Assembly: GCA_002737345.1 (NCBI GenBank)
Contig: NSIK01000016.1
Coordinates: 109,096-173,095 of the forward strand
Length of the DNA: 64,000 nt
Direction of reading: 5' to 3'
From: Nitrospirota bacterium
Lineage (GTDB): Bacteria; Nitrospirota; Nitrospiria; Nitrospirales; Nitrospiraceae
Below the pieces are notes generated by a model. That model made no database searches and had not been told where the DNA came from. It was given only the letters and a program-made list of their open reading frames with translations. Shown piece after piece: positions 50,149-59,099 of this stretch. The translations under genes were made by a program, and so were the position numbers. How positions within the stretch are numbered: position 1 is the stretch's first letter; every line of letters begins with the position of its first letter.

Positions 50149-51312
50149 ATGTTGAAACAAAATCGTATTGCACTGGCGATCGCGGCCGCGGTGTTCGTAG
50201 CGATCGTCATTCTTGAAATGGCCGCTCCGGCGAACATCGTTGCAGCCTATGGTTTTGTGCTGCCGATTTTATTGGTCGCGACGGTGCGTCATCGTGGACT
50301 GATGCTGGTTACGGCGCTAGCCTGTGTCGTGGCGACTTATATGGGCCTGTTGCAGCCGACCAAGCCGGGACGGTTTCAGGCGGCGGTAATCAATCGCAGT
50401 GTGGTGGCAGGAGTCTTATTGGTCGTGGCCTATATCGGCATGACCTGGGAAGAGCGTAAGGCGCGAGAAGAGGCGGCGCGCGCAGCGCTCGCCAGAGAAA
50501 GGGAAAATCTTTTGAAGACCAATACACAATTGGTCGATGCCAAGGACCAGCTGAATCGTTCTGAGCGGCTGGCGGCGGTGGGGCAGTTGGTGGCTTCCGT
50601 CGCGCATGAGGTCGGCACGCCGCTACATTCGATCGCCTGGCATGTGCAAGCCTTGGCGGAAGAGCCTGGTGTGACGCTTGAGATGAAGAAGCGGGTGACG
50701 GTCATCGATGAGCAGCTCACGCGGGTCGTTCGGATCATTCAGGATTTATTGTCCTCCACCAGACAGCGCCAGCCTGAGCCGAAATGGTTGCAGGTGGAAC
50801 AGGTGATCAGTCCTGCGGCCGCGCTCATGGAGCCGGCCTTTCATGCGAAAGAGATTTCGTTGGCGGTTGAAATCCCTGGAGACCTTCCGCTTGTTTGGGC
50901 CGATGCGGAGAAGATGCACCAAGTGATGGTCAATTTGCTAGCTAATGCCTTAGCGGCCACGCCCCAATATGGATCGGTGTGGGTGGTCGTTGGAGCCCAT
51001 GCTGCGTCACCGGAGGAGCTCGACCGGGGCCGGCGGGTGGCCCAGTCGATGTCGCCTCTGGTGATGACGGTTGCGGTGAGGGACACGGGCTGCGGCATGC
51101 CAGAGGTCGATATGGAAAAAGCCTTTGAGCCGTTTTTTACGACCAAAGCTGTTGGCAAGGGGACAGGATTGGGTCTATTCTTGAGCCGCGAAACGGTACT
51201 GGCCCATGGAGGCAGTCTAGCGCTCGAGAGCAAGATAGGGCGTGGCACTACCGTCACCATCACCCTCCCAGGACTGACCGCCGAGCCGGTTTGCGCGACA
51301 GAGAGGAACTGA
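50149..51312 (+). CDS. Sensor histidine kinase
   Basis: 387 residues. Four hydrophobic segments occupy residues 8-105, a short coiled-coil linker follows (EERKAREEAARAALARERE), then the HisKA domain with AAVGQLVASVAHEVGTPLHS (phosphoacceptor histidine) and an HATPase domain with NLLANALAATPQ and DTGCGMPEV plus GTGLGLFLSRETVLAHGG. No periplasmic sensor domain is seen, so the signal is likely sensed within or at the membrane. The response regulator gene overlaps its stop by one base. Confidence 0.87.
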   Translation: MLKQNRIALAIAAAVFVAIVILEMAAPANIVAAYGFVLPILLVATVRHRGLMLVTALACVVATYMGLLQPTKPGRFQAAVINRSVVAGVLLVVAYIGMTWEERKAREEAARAALARERENLLKTNTQLVDAKDQLNRSERLAAVGQLVASVAHEVGTPLHSIAWHVQALAEEPGVTLEMKKRVTVIDEQLTRVVRIIQDLLSSTRQRQPEPKWLQVEQVISPAAALMEPAFHAKEISLAVEIPGDLPLVWADAEKMHQVMVNLLANALAATPQYGSVWVVVGAHAASPEELDRGRRVAQSMSPLVMTVAVRDTGCGMPEVDMEKAFEPFFTTKAVGKGTGLGLFLSRETVLAHGGSLALESKIGRGTTVTITLPGLTAEPVCATERN

Positions 51313-52715
51313 TGCAGCCAGGGAATATTTTGGTAGCCGATGACGATGCGGTGGCGCGCGAACTGCTAGCGGATGCCTTGAAAAAGGAAGGCTATGCAGT
51401 GGAAGCCTTCGCCAGCGGAGAAGAGATCATCGCGCGGGGGCATCAGGGGCGCGTCGATCTCGTGTTGACAGATATCCGCATGGGCGCGGTCGATGGCTTG
51501 ACCGTCTTGCGTGAGTTCAAACGTATGAGTCCCGACACGGCGGTCGTGGTGCTGACCGCGTTCGGTTCTCTTGATGGCGCGATCGAAGCGATTAAGCAGG
51601 GGGCCTACGACTATATCGCCAAGCCCTTCAAGAAAGAAGATATCAAGCTGGTGGTTAAGCGGAGCCTCGACCATTGCCGGCTCGTGCGGGAAAATGCGCG
51701 GTTCCGCGAAGAGCTGAAGAGCAAAGATGAATGGTCTCCCTTGGTGGGGAGCAGCCCCGCTATGTTGGAGGTCTATAAGCTGGTGGCCCGGGTAACCGAG
51801 AGCAAGAGCACGGTATTGCTCCAGGGGGAAAGCGGGACCGGCAAGGAACTGATCGCGCGGGCGATTCATGCGAATGGGCCTCGCCGGGACAAGCCGTTCA
51901 TTCCGGTAAATTGCGGGGCCCTGCCGGACACGCTGCTGGAATCGGAAATGTTCGGCTATGAGAAGGGAGCCTTTACCGGCGCGGTGGGGAACAAGGTCGG
52001 CCTGTTTGAAGCGGCGAACGGGGGTACGCTGTTTCTCGACGAAATCGGCGACATGGGGCAGGCTTTGCAAGTGAAGTTGGTGCGGGTGATGCAGGACCAC
52101 GTAGTCCGCCGTGTCGGCAGCACGACCTCGGTGAAGGTCGACGTCCGGATCATTACGGCGACGAATCGGGATCTGGAGCAGTTGGTCAAGGAAGGGAAGT
52201 TCCGAGACGACTTGTTTTATCGGCTCAATGTCGTGCGGATCACCTTGCCGTCGTTGGTGGAACGGCGGGAGGATATCCCGATGCTGGTGCATCACTTCTT
52301 GCAGAAATGCGCGATGGGGGCGGCGCATGCGGTGCGGGGGGTATTACCTGAAACGCTGGCGCTGTTGACGCAGTACCGGTGGCCCGGCAATGTGCGTGAG
52401 TTGGAAAATGCCATTGAGCGGGCCGTGTCGCTCAGTCACGGTCCGTTGCTCACGCCGGATGATTTGCCTGCTACGTTGCGTCAGAGCCTGCCGGCATCTC
52501 ATGAGGCAGCCGGATTGTTGAGTCAAGGCGATGAGGAGGGGCTGACCTTGGAAGAGGTCGAGAAGCGCCATCTCGTCCGCATCCTGAAGAAAACCAAGGG
52601 GAACAAAGTCAAAGCCGCCAAGGTGCTCGGTATCGACCGCCGGACTCTCTATCGGATGGCTGAACGGTTTGGGTTAGATCTTGGCGACGATGCTGAGAGC
52701 GGAGAAAAAGAGTAG
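51312..52715 (+). CDS. Sigma-54-dependent response regulator
   Basis: 467 residues: receiver domain (ILVADDDAVARELLADALKK, phospho-aspartate in VLTDIRMGAVDG), then the AAA+ domain with Walker A QGESGTGKELIARAIHANGP, the intact sigma-54 loop GAFTGAVGNK and FLDEIGDMGQ. A Fis-like helix-turn-helix closes it (KAAKVLGIDRRTLYRMAERF). The intact GAFTGA loop means it should activate sigma-54 promoters, unlike the altered NtrX-like protein in the window. The start ATG overlaps the kinase stop as TGATG, with GAGG before it. Confidence 0.9.
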   Translation: MQPGNILVADDDAVARELLADALKKEGYAVEAFASGEEIIARGHQGRVDLVLTDIRMGAVDGLTVLREFKRMSPDTAVVVLTAFGSLDGAIEAIKQGAYDYIAKPFKKEDIKLVVKRSLDHCRLVRENARFREELKSKDEWSPLVGSSPAMLEVYKLVARVTESKSTVLLQGESGTGKELIARAIHANGPRRDKPFIPVNCGALPDTLLESEMFGYEKGAFTGAVGNKVGLFEAANGGTLFLDEIGDMGQALQVKLVRVMQDHVVRRVGSTTSVKVDVRIITATNRDLEQLVKEGKFRDDLFYRLNVVRITLPSLVERREDIPMLVHHFLQKCAMGAAHAVRGVLPETLALLTQYRWPGNVRELENAIERAVSLSHGPLLTPDDLPATLRQSLPASHEAAGLLSQGDEEGLTLEEVEKRHLVRILKKTKGNKVKAAKVLGIDRRTLYRMAERFGLDLGDDAESGEKE

Positions 52716-52738
52716 CAGACAGGATGAGCATCCTGCTA
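52713..52738. repeat. Collapsed palindromic repeat between convergent genes
   Basis: TAGCAGACAGGATGAGCATC followed by CTGCTA. It has the two ends of the palindromic repeat family (CAGGATG and CATCCTG, a perfect seven-base inverted repeat) but lacks the whole middle. The left TAG is the stop of the response regulator, the right TAG (minus strand, 52738-52736) that of the lipoprotein gene. Confidence 0.55.
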
Positions 52739-53182
52739 GAGCAGTTGGAGCGCGTTCTTGATCAATCGTAATTGATTCTGTGCGCTCTGCGGTTGTGCGG
52801 TCGGTGAATCTTCCCACTGGGTGAATAGCCCGTCTTTGCCTTCATACAAGACATTCATGCGTAGCCTGCTGCTGGACTCCGATGTTGGCGTCACCATGAC
52901 TTCTACGCGGCTTCGGCTTGTTCCGAAACGCCAACGGAGCAACCAGTCCCAGGGGCCGCTGATTTCTTGACGGTAGCCGGTCGTCAGGTTCTGGTCATCC
53001 GTCCGGTCGACGGAGTAGCCTCCTTCGGTCAGGATCTGCACGACGGCGGTTGTCACCAGGTCGGCCGAAGCGTGGAGCGTGACGTCGACTCGGTCTGGCT
53101 CATGAGGGATGGGAGGGGCGGCGCAGGCGGGGATCCAGGTGATCAGGAGGGCGAAGCTGAGGAGGTAAAGCCTGTGGATCAT
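52736..53182 (-). CDS. Hypothetical lipoprotein (148 aa)
   Basis: 148 residues with a signal and lipobox (LYLLSFALLITWIPAC), so probably an outer- or inner-membrane lipoprotein. The mature part is a single mixed domain with VDVTLHASADLVTTAVVQIL, SGPWDWLLRWRFGTSRSRVE and SSSRLRMNVLYEGKDGL. It resembles small lipoproteins of unknown role. Its ATG overlaps the preceding gene stop as ATGA. The frame is open upstream to 53527 but that part overlaps another gene. Confidence 0.65.
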   Translation of the reverse strand: MIHRLYLLSFALLITWIPACAAPPIPHEPDRVDVTLHASADLVTTAVVQILTEGGYSVDRTDDQNLTTGYRQEISGPWDWLLRWRFGTSRSRVEVMVTPTSESSSRLRMNVLYEGKDGLFTQWEDSPTAQPQSAQNQLRLIKNALQLL

Positions 53183-53433
53183 GCGGCGGTATTGTCCTTC
53201 AAGCGATAGACGAGATGGATATCGGCCTTCGCCACACCATCGATTTCGTGAACTCGGCTCAGCACCAGCTGAGTCAGCGCATCCTGGTTCTGGACTTCCA
53301 CTACGATAATGATATCCGGTTTCTCCCAACAGCTGTCGACGGTCGTGATCTTCGGGATGTCGGGGAGAACCTTGACTGCATCGCTCGTCCGTCCTGGGAA
53401 GACATCGATTAGTATGCAGGCCCGATTTGACAT
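53179..53433 (-). CDS. Lrp/AsnC ligand-binding (RAM)-domain protein, stand-alone
   Basis: 84 residues. The pattern SNRACILIDVFPGRTSDAVK, VDSCWEKPDIIIVVEVQNQD and LVLSRVHEIDGVAKADIHLV fits the RAM/Lrp ligand-binding fold without the DNA-binding half. Such proteins may sense amino acids or act as subunits. The ATG at 53433 has a GGGGGG run one base before it. Overlap with the lipoprotein gene suggests coupling. A longer frame upstream is not used. Confidence 0.65.
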   Translation of the reverse strand: MSNRACILIDVFPGRTSDAVKVLPDIPKITTVDSCWEKPDIIIVVEVQNQDALTQLVLSRVHEIDGVAKADIHLVYRLKDNTAA

Positions 53434-53638
53434 ACCCCCCGCCGTCCACTGGAGCTTGAATGGTACCGGGCTCAGTAGGGCTAGGACATTCCAAGGCACG
53501 GTAGCGGATGGTAGGCGTTTCTGTCAATGCGGAAGCCTCTGGGCCAAGACAGATTCAGGACAACGACAGGAAATCGTGACGCACGATGCGTGATCGGTCA
53601 GAACAAGGTGAGTCAGACGCGTGAAGCAGGGAGAGGTT

Positions 53639-53715
53639 TGGTGTCCCCGATCCGACTTGAACGGATTGCCTCCGGTTTAGGAAACCAGCGCTCTATCCAG
53701 ATGAGCTACGGGGAC
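53639..53715 (-). tRNA. tRNA-Arg (anticodon CCT)
   Basis: Minus strand: acceptor GTCCCCG/CGGGGAC, D-stem GCTC/GAGC, anticodon stem CTGGT/ACCGG with loop TTCCTAA (anticodon CCT, reading AGG), T-stem ATCCG/CGGAT, and ACCA encoded at 53642-53639. Confidence 0.92.
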
Positions 53716-53906
53716 ACAAAGCGAATTATACACAATCTGTTCTGCACTTTCATTCGTTGTGCTAAGAAATTACTTCAAGCCCGGAGGCGCTCATTCTGCT
53801 CCTGATCACGATTGTTGAGCAGGCTGCCCCTCTGGGGTAACACAGATGAGCGGGCGTGCATCGAGCGGGAGGGGCTGCAGTATTAGGGCGCGATCCTGTG
53901 CTGCTG

Positions 53907-55283
53907 CTAATGGGAAGGAGATGTTTTCTCTGATGAGGTAGCCAGAAGGTCTTTTTTTGCAGGGATCTGGGTGAAAAGGTCGGCGCGAATCTGGAAGATG
54001 CCAGGGATCCGCTGCCCCATTGCGTAGGCCAGCCCGTTGGCATGACTGCCGATGGAGAGTTTCCCTGCAATTTTTCCGTCTTTCCCTGTGGCAATAAATT
54101 CTGCCGCCGGTGCTACCAGGCCGTACGGCGCCAAGGGGTGTGCCTGCGTGATTACCCGTTCTTCAGCCGGAACATTGGCGACACGGCTAACAAATAAGTC
54201 GACGGCCTGTTGGTTCAATGTTTTGGTCGGCTGATCTTCCAGTACCCATTCGTTCTGTTGATTGATCAATACATAGTGTTCGATCGGTGTGGTGACAGAG
54301 AGCATGGCGATATCGGTGTAATCGATGCCGAGTAGCCGCTTGTCTTGGAATGCAAAAAGTTTCTTGGTCAGGTCCCTGATTGCGGTGGGATTGATGCGAT
54401 AGAGCGGGCCGGCGGGACTCGTTTCCGCAAAGGCTTCGCCGCTGGTCTCATCCGGCTGATAGAGCTTGACCGTCTGGTCGCCATCGGACGTATGGATGGT
54501 AACTTTCACTTTCGGCACGGTGAGTTTTTTGGCTAGGGTGTCTCGCTCGTGGCCCGGATCAATGATGGCCATGGCTTTTAAGTCTTCGAGCCGGAACAGC
54601 AGGGTTCGCACTTCCGTTTGATCCGCTTCCCCTTCGAGCGGGTAGCGAATTTTCCATTTGCTCTTGGGTTTCTCTGCGCTTTGATAGAGTACGATTTCGG
54701 TCGTGGGATAGGTCAGGCGGATCCGTTCGACTTCGCTTTGCGCCACGCGCAGGAGGTCTTTGCGGCGAAAGGTCATCAAGGTCTTGTTCAGAAAGTCTTT
54801 GGGAGCCAGGTTCGTCAGCAGGACCAGGTGGTCCGATGCACGGAGGACATAGAGGGTGGAGGAGAGGGGGCCGCTATCCCCGATGGAGAAGATCTCGCGT
54901 GCGGCGCCGGCCAGGACGGTGACGGTGGTCATCGGGTTGTCGAGTCCAAAGGGAGTGAGATTGGCCGGCTGATTTTCGACGACGCGGGCGACGGCGCCTG
55001 TGACCAGAGCCCGGATCAGATTCTGAACCTCCCGCTGGTCTGCGTCTGTATGGAGGGGCGCAGTGAGCACCCATCCCTTTTCAGGAGTTCGAGCGAAGAC
55101 GAGTTCCTGCTGGTCGGTCTTGACGATGAGCCCGGTGAGGGCTTGCTGGTCGAAGAGCAGGACTTTTTTCTCGGCGCTGTCTTGTCGTTCCTGCGATTCG
55201 TGCTGCGGTAGTTCGACGGTGTAGAGGTAGAGGCCGAGTCCGGCCAGGACGAGTGCCATGAGGATGGTGGGCCAGTAACGCAT
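53907..55283 (-). CDS. DUF4340 membrane-anchored protein
   Basis: 458 residues with one N-terminal helix (PTILMALVLAGLGLYLYTVE) and a long extracytoplasmic domain of repeating beta-rich units. These carry phrases such as WVLTAPLHTDADQREVQNLI, PFGLDNPMTTVTVLAGAARE and WKIRYPLEGEADQTEVRTLL, the DUF4340 pattern, which appears in tandem. Such proteins are commonly encoded after GldG-like genes and are thought to be the outer component of the same ABC complex. The start at 55283 is four bases past the GldG-like stop. The frame is open upstream to 55340. Confidence 0.85.
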   Translation of the reverse strand: MRYWPTILMALVLAGLGLYLYTVELPQHESQERQDSAEKKVLLFDQQALTGLIVKTDQQELVFARTPEKGWVLTAPLHTDADQREVQNLIRALVTGAVARVVENQPANLTPFGLDNPMTTVTVLAGAAREIFSIGDSGPLSSTLYVLRASDHLVLLTNLAPKDFLNKTLMTFRRKDLLRVAQSEVERIRLTYPTTEIVLYQSAEKPKSKWKIRYPLEGEADQTEVRTLLFRLEDLKAMAIIDPGHERDTLAKKLTVPKVKVTIHTSDGDQTVKLYQPDETSGEAFAETSPAGPLYRINPTAIRDLTKKLFAFQDKRLLGIDYTDIAMLSVTTPIEHYVLINQQNEWVLEDQPTKTLNQQAVDLFVSRVANVPAEERVITQAHPLAPYGLVAPAAEFIATGKDGKIAGKLSIGSHANGLAYAMGQRIPGIFQIRADLFTQIPAKKDLLATSSEKTSPSH

Positions 55284-55287
55284 GAAT

Positions 55288-56805
55288 CTATAGGCATCGG
55301 CGCTTGCGCCAGACCAGGATGCCGGCGACAAACATGGCAACCGGCAGGAGAATGACCTGGAGATACAGCAGCGCCCGCTCTTGTAAGGGATTCGGGGTAA
55401 AGGGTCGGAGCGCGGAATCCTTCGGGACGAGCGACATCATATTCCGTTCCTCCGCGAGCCAGGCGGCCGTGTGGAGGAAAAAGTCGCTGTTGCCGGGAAA
55501 GTTCATGAAGGCATTGGTGGCGAAGGTGGAGTTGCCGATGACCACGACGGCCGGCCTGGGCTTGCCTTCTTCCGGCGGCACCTTGGGCGAAATGGCTGCG
55601 GCCATCGGCAGGGGGCCCTTAATATCTTTCTTCTCATCGAGGTTAACGACGCGGCCCTTGATGTCGGTCTCCGCCCAGCTGTTGGGCGAGGTTCTGGCGA
55701 GGGGCACATAGTCCCAGGCCTTGCCTGTTTGTTCGTCGAAGGTGATATGGCGCGCGAGGGGAAAGAGCACGGCGGCAGAGAGGTCCTGCGTAATCTCATG
55801 TTCCGTGAACGTGCGGACCAAGAGGGAAGTCAGGTCGCCTTGGGCCAATCGATCTTGGAGATCGACCAGGACTCCCGGGCCGACTCCCAGGCCCCATTGG
55901 GTCAGTAGAGGATTGAGGCCTGCTTGCGTATCTGGGTCGATCAGCAATAAGAGATGGCCGCCCTTCTCCACATAGGTGTGAATCCGTTCTTGTTCTTCGG
56001 TGGTCACAGGGCGGCGGGGGCCTGCTACGACCAGGATGGCCGTCTGGTCCGGCACGGCTGCTTCTTTGAGCAGGCTGAGCGTGCCGACGTTGTATCCCTG
56101 CTTGAGCAGGATGTCTTTGGCGACAGAGAGGCCTGTTCGCTCCCGATCGTCGAGGCTTGGCTCCCCATGACCTTCAAGAAAGAGCACCTGCTTTTGCCTG
56201 TCTTGGGTCACGCGGATCAGGGCTCCGGTCAATTCGACTTCCGAGGGTGAGGTGACGCGGACTGTGTGGCCGGCGCTTTCAAATACGGCCGTGTCGGTTC
56301 TGTTGATGCCGTAGTTCTGGGCGATTTTCGGCTGCCGTTCCGGATCGACAAACTCTACGGTTATCTTCGGGCTGGCTTGCCGATAACTATCGAGCCGTTC
56401 TTTATAGGACTGGTAGCCCGGGTCTTTTTCTCTGGTGAAGACGGTGACGAGCACTTCGCGCGGGAGGTTTCGCAGCACGCGATAGGTTTGCGGCGCGAGG
56501 GAGAAGTTCTGGTTCTCCGACAGGTCCCACCGGATGGAGTGGCGGGCTGCGAGGAAATTGACGATGGCAAGAATGCTAACGAAGAGGAGGATCATCAGCA
56601 GGCTGTTGGCCCCCATACGAGTGGAGCGGCGAGAGGAGAAGGCTTTCAGTTGGCTGAAATGGACGATTGCAAAGAGGAGGAGGCAAAGGAGGGCCGCCCC
56701 TTCCATGAGGGTGACCAGCCAGAGCTTTGTCGGGGCGAGGCTGTAGCCGACTGCTCCTGCCAGGGCCAGGGCCATGCCGACTACCCCCAGTGGAATCGTT
56801 TTCAT
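55288..56805 (-). CDS. GldG-like ABC transporter auxiliary protein
   Basis: 505 residues: two N-terminal helices, then a large extracytoplasmic domain with FLAARHSIRWDLSENQNFSL, VTVFTREKDPGYQSYKERLD, KQVLFLEGHGEPSLDDRERT and HLLLLIDPDTQAGLNPLLTQ, and a final helix (LLYLQVILLPVAMFVAGILV) with basic end. This is the ABC_transp_aux / GldG layout: a membrane protein that partners an ABC-2 permease. The ATG at 56805 directly follows the permease stop. The preceding open frame up to 57144 is not coding. Confidence 0.85.
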   Translation of the reverse strand: MKTIPLGVVGMALALAGAVGYSLAPTKLWLVTLMEGAALLCLLLFAIVHFSQLKAFSSRRSTRMGANSLLMILLFVSILAIVNFLAARHSIRWDLSENQNFSLAPQTYRVLRNLPREVLVTVFTREKDPGYQSYKERLDSYRQASPKITVEFVDPERQPKIAQNYGINRTDTAVFESAGHTVRVTSPSEVELTGALIRVTQDRQKQVLFLEGHGEPSLDDRERTGLSVAKDILLKQGYNVGTLSLLKEAAVPDQTAILVVAGPRRPVTTEEQERIHTYVEKGGHLLLLIDPDTQAGLNPLLTQWGLGVGPGVLVDLQDRLAQGDLTSLLVRTFTEHEITQDLSAAVLFPLARHITFDEQTGKAWDYVPLARTSPNSWAETDIKGRVVNLDEKKDIKGPLPMAAAISPKVPPEEGKPRPAVVVIGNSTFATNAFMNFPGNSDFFLHTAAWLAEERNMMSLVPKDSALRPFTPNPLQERALLYLQVILLPVAMFVAGILVWRKRRCL

Positions 56806-56807
56806 AT

Positions 56808-57575
56808 TTATTTCCACCTGGTCGAGTCCACGACTCGATGGGATAAAAAGAGCATTAACGCTAGTCCGCTCACAAAGTATGTGAGGTCTTTCGTATCGAC
56901 CATTCCACGCACCAGGTGGTCGTAATGTTCTATGAATGATAGGTAAGAGATGGCCTGTCCGATGGCCGTATCTCCGAGGAGCGAGCCGACGTCTGCGAGG
57001 AGCCAGAGGACCAGCAGGAGGCCGAAGCTCACAAAGGCCGCGACGATTTGGTTTTCGGTCAAGGCCGAAGCCAGGACGCCGACGGAGAGAAAGAGGGCGC
57101 CGAGGAGGATCAGCCCCAGGTAGCCGGTCAATACCGGGTACCAATTGAAGTCGCTGAAGAGGGCGAGTACGAGCGGCAAGAAGCCGGTTAGCCCGAGGAG
57201 ACCCAGAAAGACGAGCAAGACGCTCATGAACTTGCCCGCCACGATTTCGTTGATCCCGATGGGAGAGGTCAATAAGAATTCAAAGGTGCGGAGTTTGCGC
57301 TCTTCGGCGAAAAGCCTCATCGTCAGGATCGGCAGGATGATCAAGAGAATGAATCGCATGCTGGAAAAGAGATTTCGGAAGACCAGATCGTTCAGATTGA
57401 TCTGGGCGCTTCCCCGCATCTGCATCAGCTGAATCGCCTGGGCTCCGGCAAAGACCACGTAGAGGTAGGCGAGCAGTCCCACGATCAAGAGGAACATGGA
57501 TCCCACCACATAGACGACTGGCGACACGAAGTAGGAGCGCAGCTCTTTGGCGATGATAGCTTGGACTGGCGTCAT
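56808..57575 (-). CDS. ABC-2 type permease (GldF-like)
   Basis: 255 residues with six hydrophobic helices, including VVYVVGSMFLLIVGLLAYLY, and the conserved cytoplasmic stretch RLFAEERKLRTFEFLLTSPI typical of ABC-2 permeases. It probably forms the membrane channel for the ATPase encoded by the upstream gene. Start and stop are tightly packed: four bases overlap with the ATPase gene and two bases gap to the GldG-like gene. Confidence 0.88.
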   Translation of the reverse strand: MTPVQAIIAKELRSYFVSPVVYVVGSMFLLIVGLLAYLYVVFAGAQAIQLMQMRGSAQINLNDLVFRNLFSSMRFILLIILPILTMRLFAEERKLRTFEFLLTSPIGINEIVAGKFMSVLLVFLGLLGLTGFLPLVLALFSDFNWYPVLTGYLGLILLGALFLSVGVLASALTENQIVAAFVSFGLLLVLWLLADVGSLLGDTAIGQAISYLSFIEHYDHLVRGMVDTKDLTYFVSGLALMLFLSHRVVDSTRWK

Positions 57576-58552
57576 GCTGGCTGGTCTGCCGGTTCTGCCG
57601 TGGCGGCCACGGCCCCTTGCGCGAGGCCTTCCTCGGTTCTGGTCAGGTGGAGGAACACATCCTCTAGGGTCATGGAAATGGCTTTTAGCTCAAGCAGCCC
57701 CCATCCGCTAGTGACCGCCAGGCGGGCCACCTCTTCCCTTGCGTCCCGGCCGAGTTCACATTCCAGCAAGAACGTGCCGGGGGCGCCGCTGGTGAAGACG
57801 TTCTGGACCCCCTGTACCGATTTTAAGAGGCGGTCTGTATCCGGGGCAGGAGATTTGAGGGTCAGGGAGATCTTTTCGGACTGGCGCAGGCGCGCGGCGA
57901 GTTGCTCCGGCGTATCCTCTGCCACGATGCGTCCACCGCTGATGATGACGACACGTTGGCAGACGGCGGTGGCTTCGGGAAGAATGTGAGTGCTCAGAAT
58001 GACGGAATGGGAGCCAGCCAGGTTTTTGATCAATTCCCGGATTTCGATAATTTGTTTCGGGTCGAGTCCGACGGTCGGTTCATCCAGGATTAAGACTTGG
58101 GGGTCGTGCAGCAGGGCTTGGGCCAAGCCGACTCGCTGGCGATAGCCGCGGGAGAGGTTCCCGATGAGCCGATGTTGGATTGTGCCAAGGCCGAGCCGTT
58201 CGATTTCACGTTGCATAGATGAGGTGAGCATCTTTCCGCTGAGACCGCGGAGGCGACCCACGAATTGAAGATATTCCGTGACCGTCAGTTCCAGATAGAC
58301 GGGCGGAGTCTCTGGCAGGTAGCCGATCCGGCGTTTCACCTCAAGCGGCTGGTCCGCACAATCGAACCCTGCCACCACTGCCTTGCCTTCGGTGGCCGGC
58401 ATGAAGCAGCTCAGGATACGCATGGTGGTCGTTTTGCCAGCCCCGTTCGGGCCCAGGAAGGCCAGGACCTCGCCTTTGGCGACGGAGAAGCTCACGCGAT
58501 CGATGGCGGTATGGTGGGCATACCGCTTCGTAATCTGTTGGACTTCAATCAT
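57572..58552 (-). CDS. ABC transporter ATP-binding protein (GldA-like)
   Basis: 326 residues. Walker A GPNGAGKTTTMRILS, signature LSRGYRQRVGLAQALLHDPQ, Walker B VLILDEPTVGLDP and the switch histidine in VILSTHILPEA are all present. The C-terminal extension of about 100 residues is typical of ABC-2 ATPases. It is the first gene of a four-gene operon with the permease, GldG-like and DUF4340 proteins. Gliding motility genes are otherwise absent here, so a role in gliding cannot be assumed; export of a polymer or enzyme is equally possible. Confidence 0.92.
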   Translation of the reverse strand: MIEVQQITKRYAHHTAIDRVSFSVAKGEVLAFLGPNGAGKTTTMRILSCFMPATEGKAVVAGFDCADQPLEVKRRIGYLPETPPVYLELTVTEYLQFVGRLRGLSGKMLTSSMQREIERLGLGTIQHRLIGNLSRGYRQRVGLAQALLHDPQVLILDEPTVGLDPKQIIEIRELIKNLAGSHSVILSTHILPEATAVCQRVVIISGGRIVAEDTPEQLAARLRQSEKISLTLKSPAPDTDRLLKSVQGVQNVFTSGAPGTFLLECELGRDAREEVARLAVTSGWGLLELKAISMTLEDVFLHLTRTEEGLAQGAVAATAEPADQPA

Positions 58553-58754
58553 AGGCGCTGAGTGGATCGTGGAGTTTGGAGAACACTGCCGGCGGGTTGG
58601 TCATTGCACCCTGACTGGCAACAGGTGGGCATCTTACGCAGTCGGGTTGGGGCAGTCAATATTGTGTGTCTGCTTCGGGCCGCTTTACAGGTTTTCCTCG
58701 TCCTGTTAGTGTCTAGCCTCGTCTGACCTGGCTTGCAGGGGGGAACCGATCATC

Positions 58755-59099
58755 GTGACCAGAGTGCGTCAACAGTGGCAGGTACCATTCGCAGTCGCTG
58801 CGTTGCTGGGCCTGTTGTCTATTGTGCCAAGCCCTGCTGCCGCCAGTGAGCGGACCTACCGGGTCCACGGGCAGGTGGTGGCGGTCAATCTGGACCAAAC
58901 TCCCCATATGATTGTCGTCAAGACCCCCCTGTCAAAATACAACGATATGACGGTGGGGGCCAAGGTCACAGCGCAAACCAGGATCACCCGAAAGGGGAAA
59001 CAGATCACCATGCAGACTATTAGAGTGGGTGATATGGTGAAGCTGACCTATGTGAAGCAGCGGGCCGGGGTCTTTGCCCGTCGGATTCAGCTTCAGTAG
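58755..59099 (+). CDS. Exported hypothetical protein (114 aa)
   Basis: 114 residues with a signal peptide (FAVAALLGLLSIVPSPAAAS, then ERTYR). The mature part is a small beta-rich domain: VHGQVVAVNLDQTPHMIVVK, VGAKVTAQTRITRKGKQITM and VGDMVKLTYVKQRAGVFARR, similar to OB-like or metal-binding exported domains of unknown role. GTG start; AGGGGGG lies 12 bases or so before it. It is transcribed divergently from the ABC operon. Confidence 0.65.
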   Translation: MTRVRQQWQVPFAVAALLGLLSIVPSPAAASERTYRVHGQVVAVNLDQTPHMIVVKTPLSKYNDMTVGAKVTAQTRITRKGKQITMQTIRVGDMVKLTYVKQRAGVFARRIQLQ

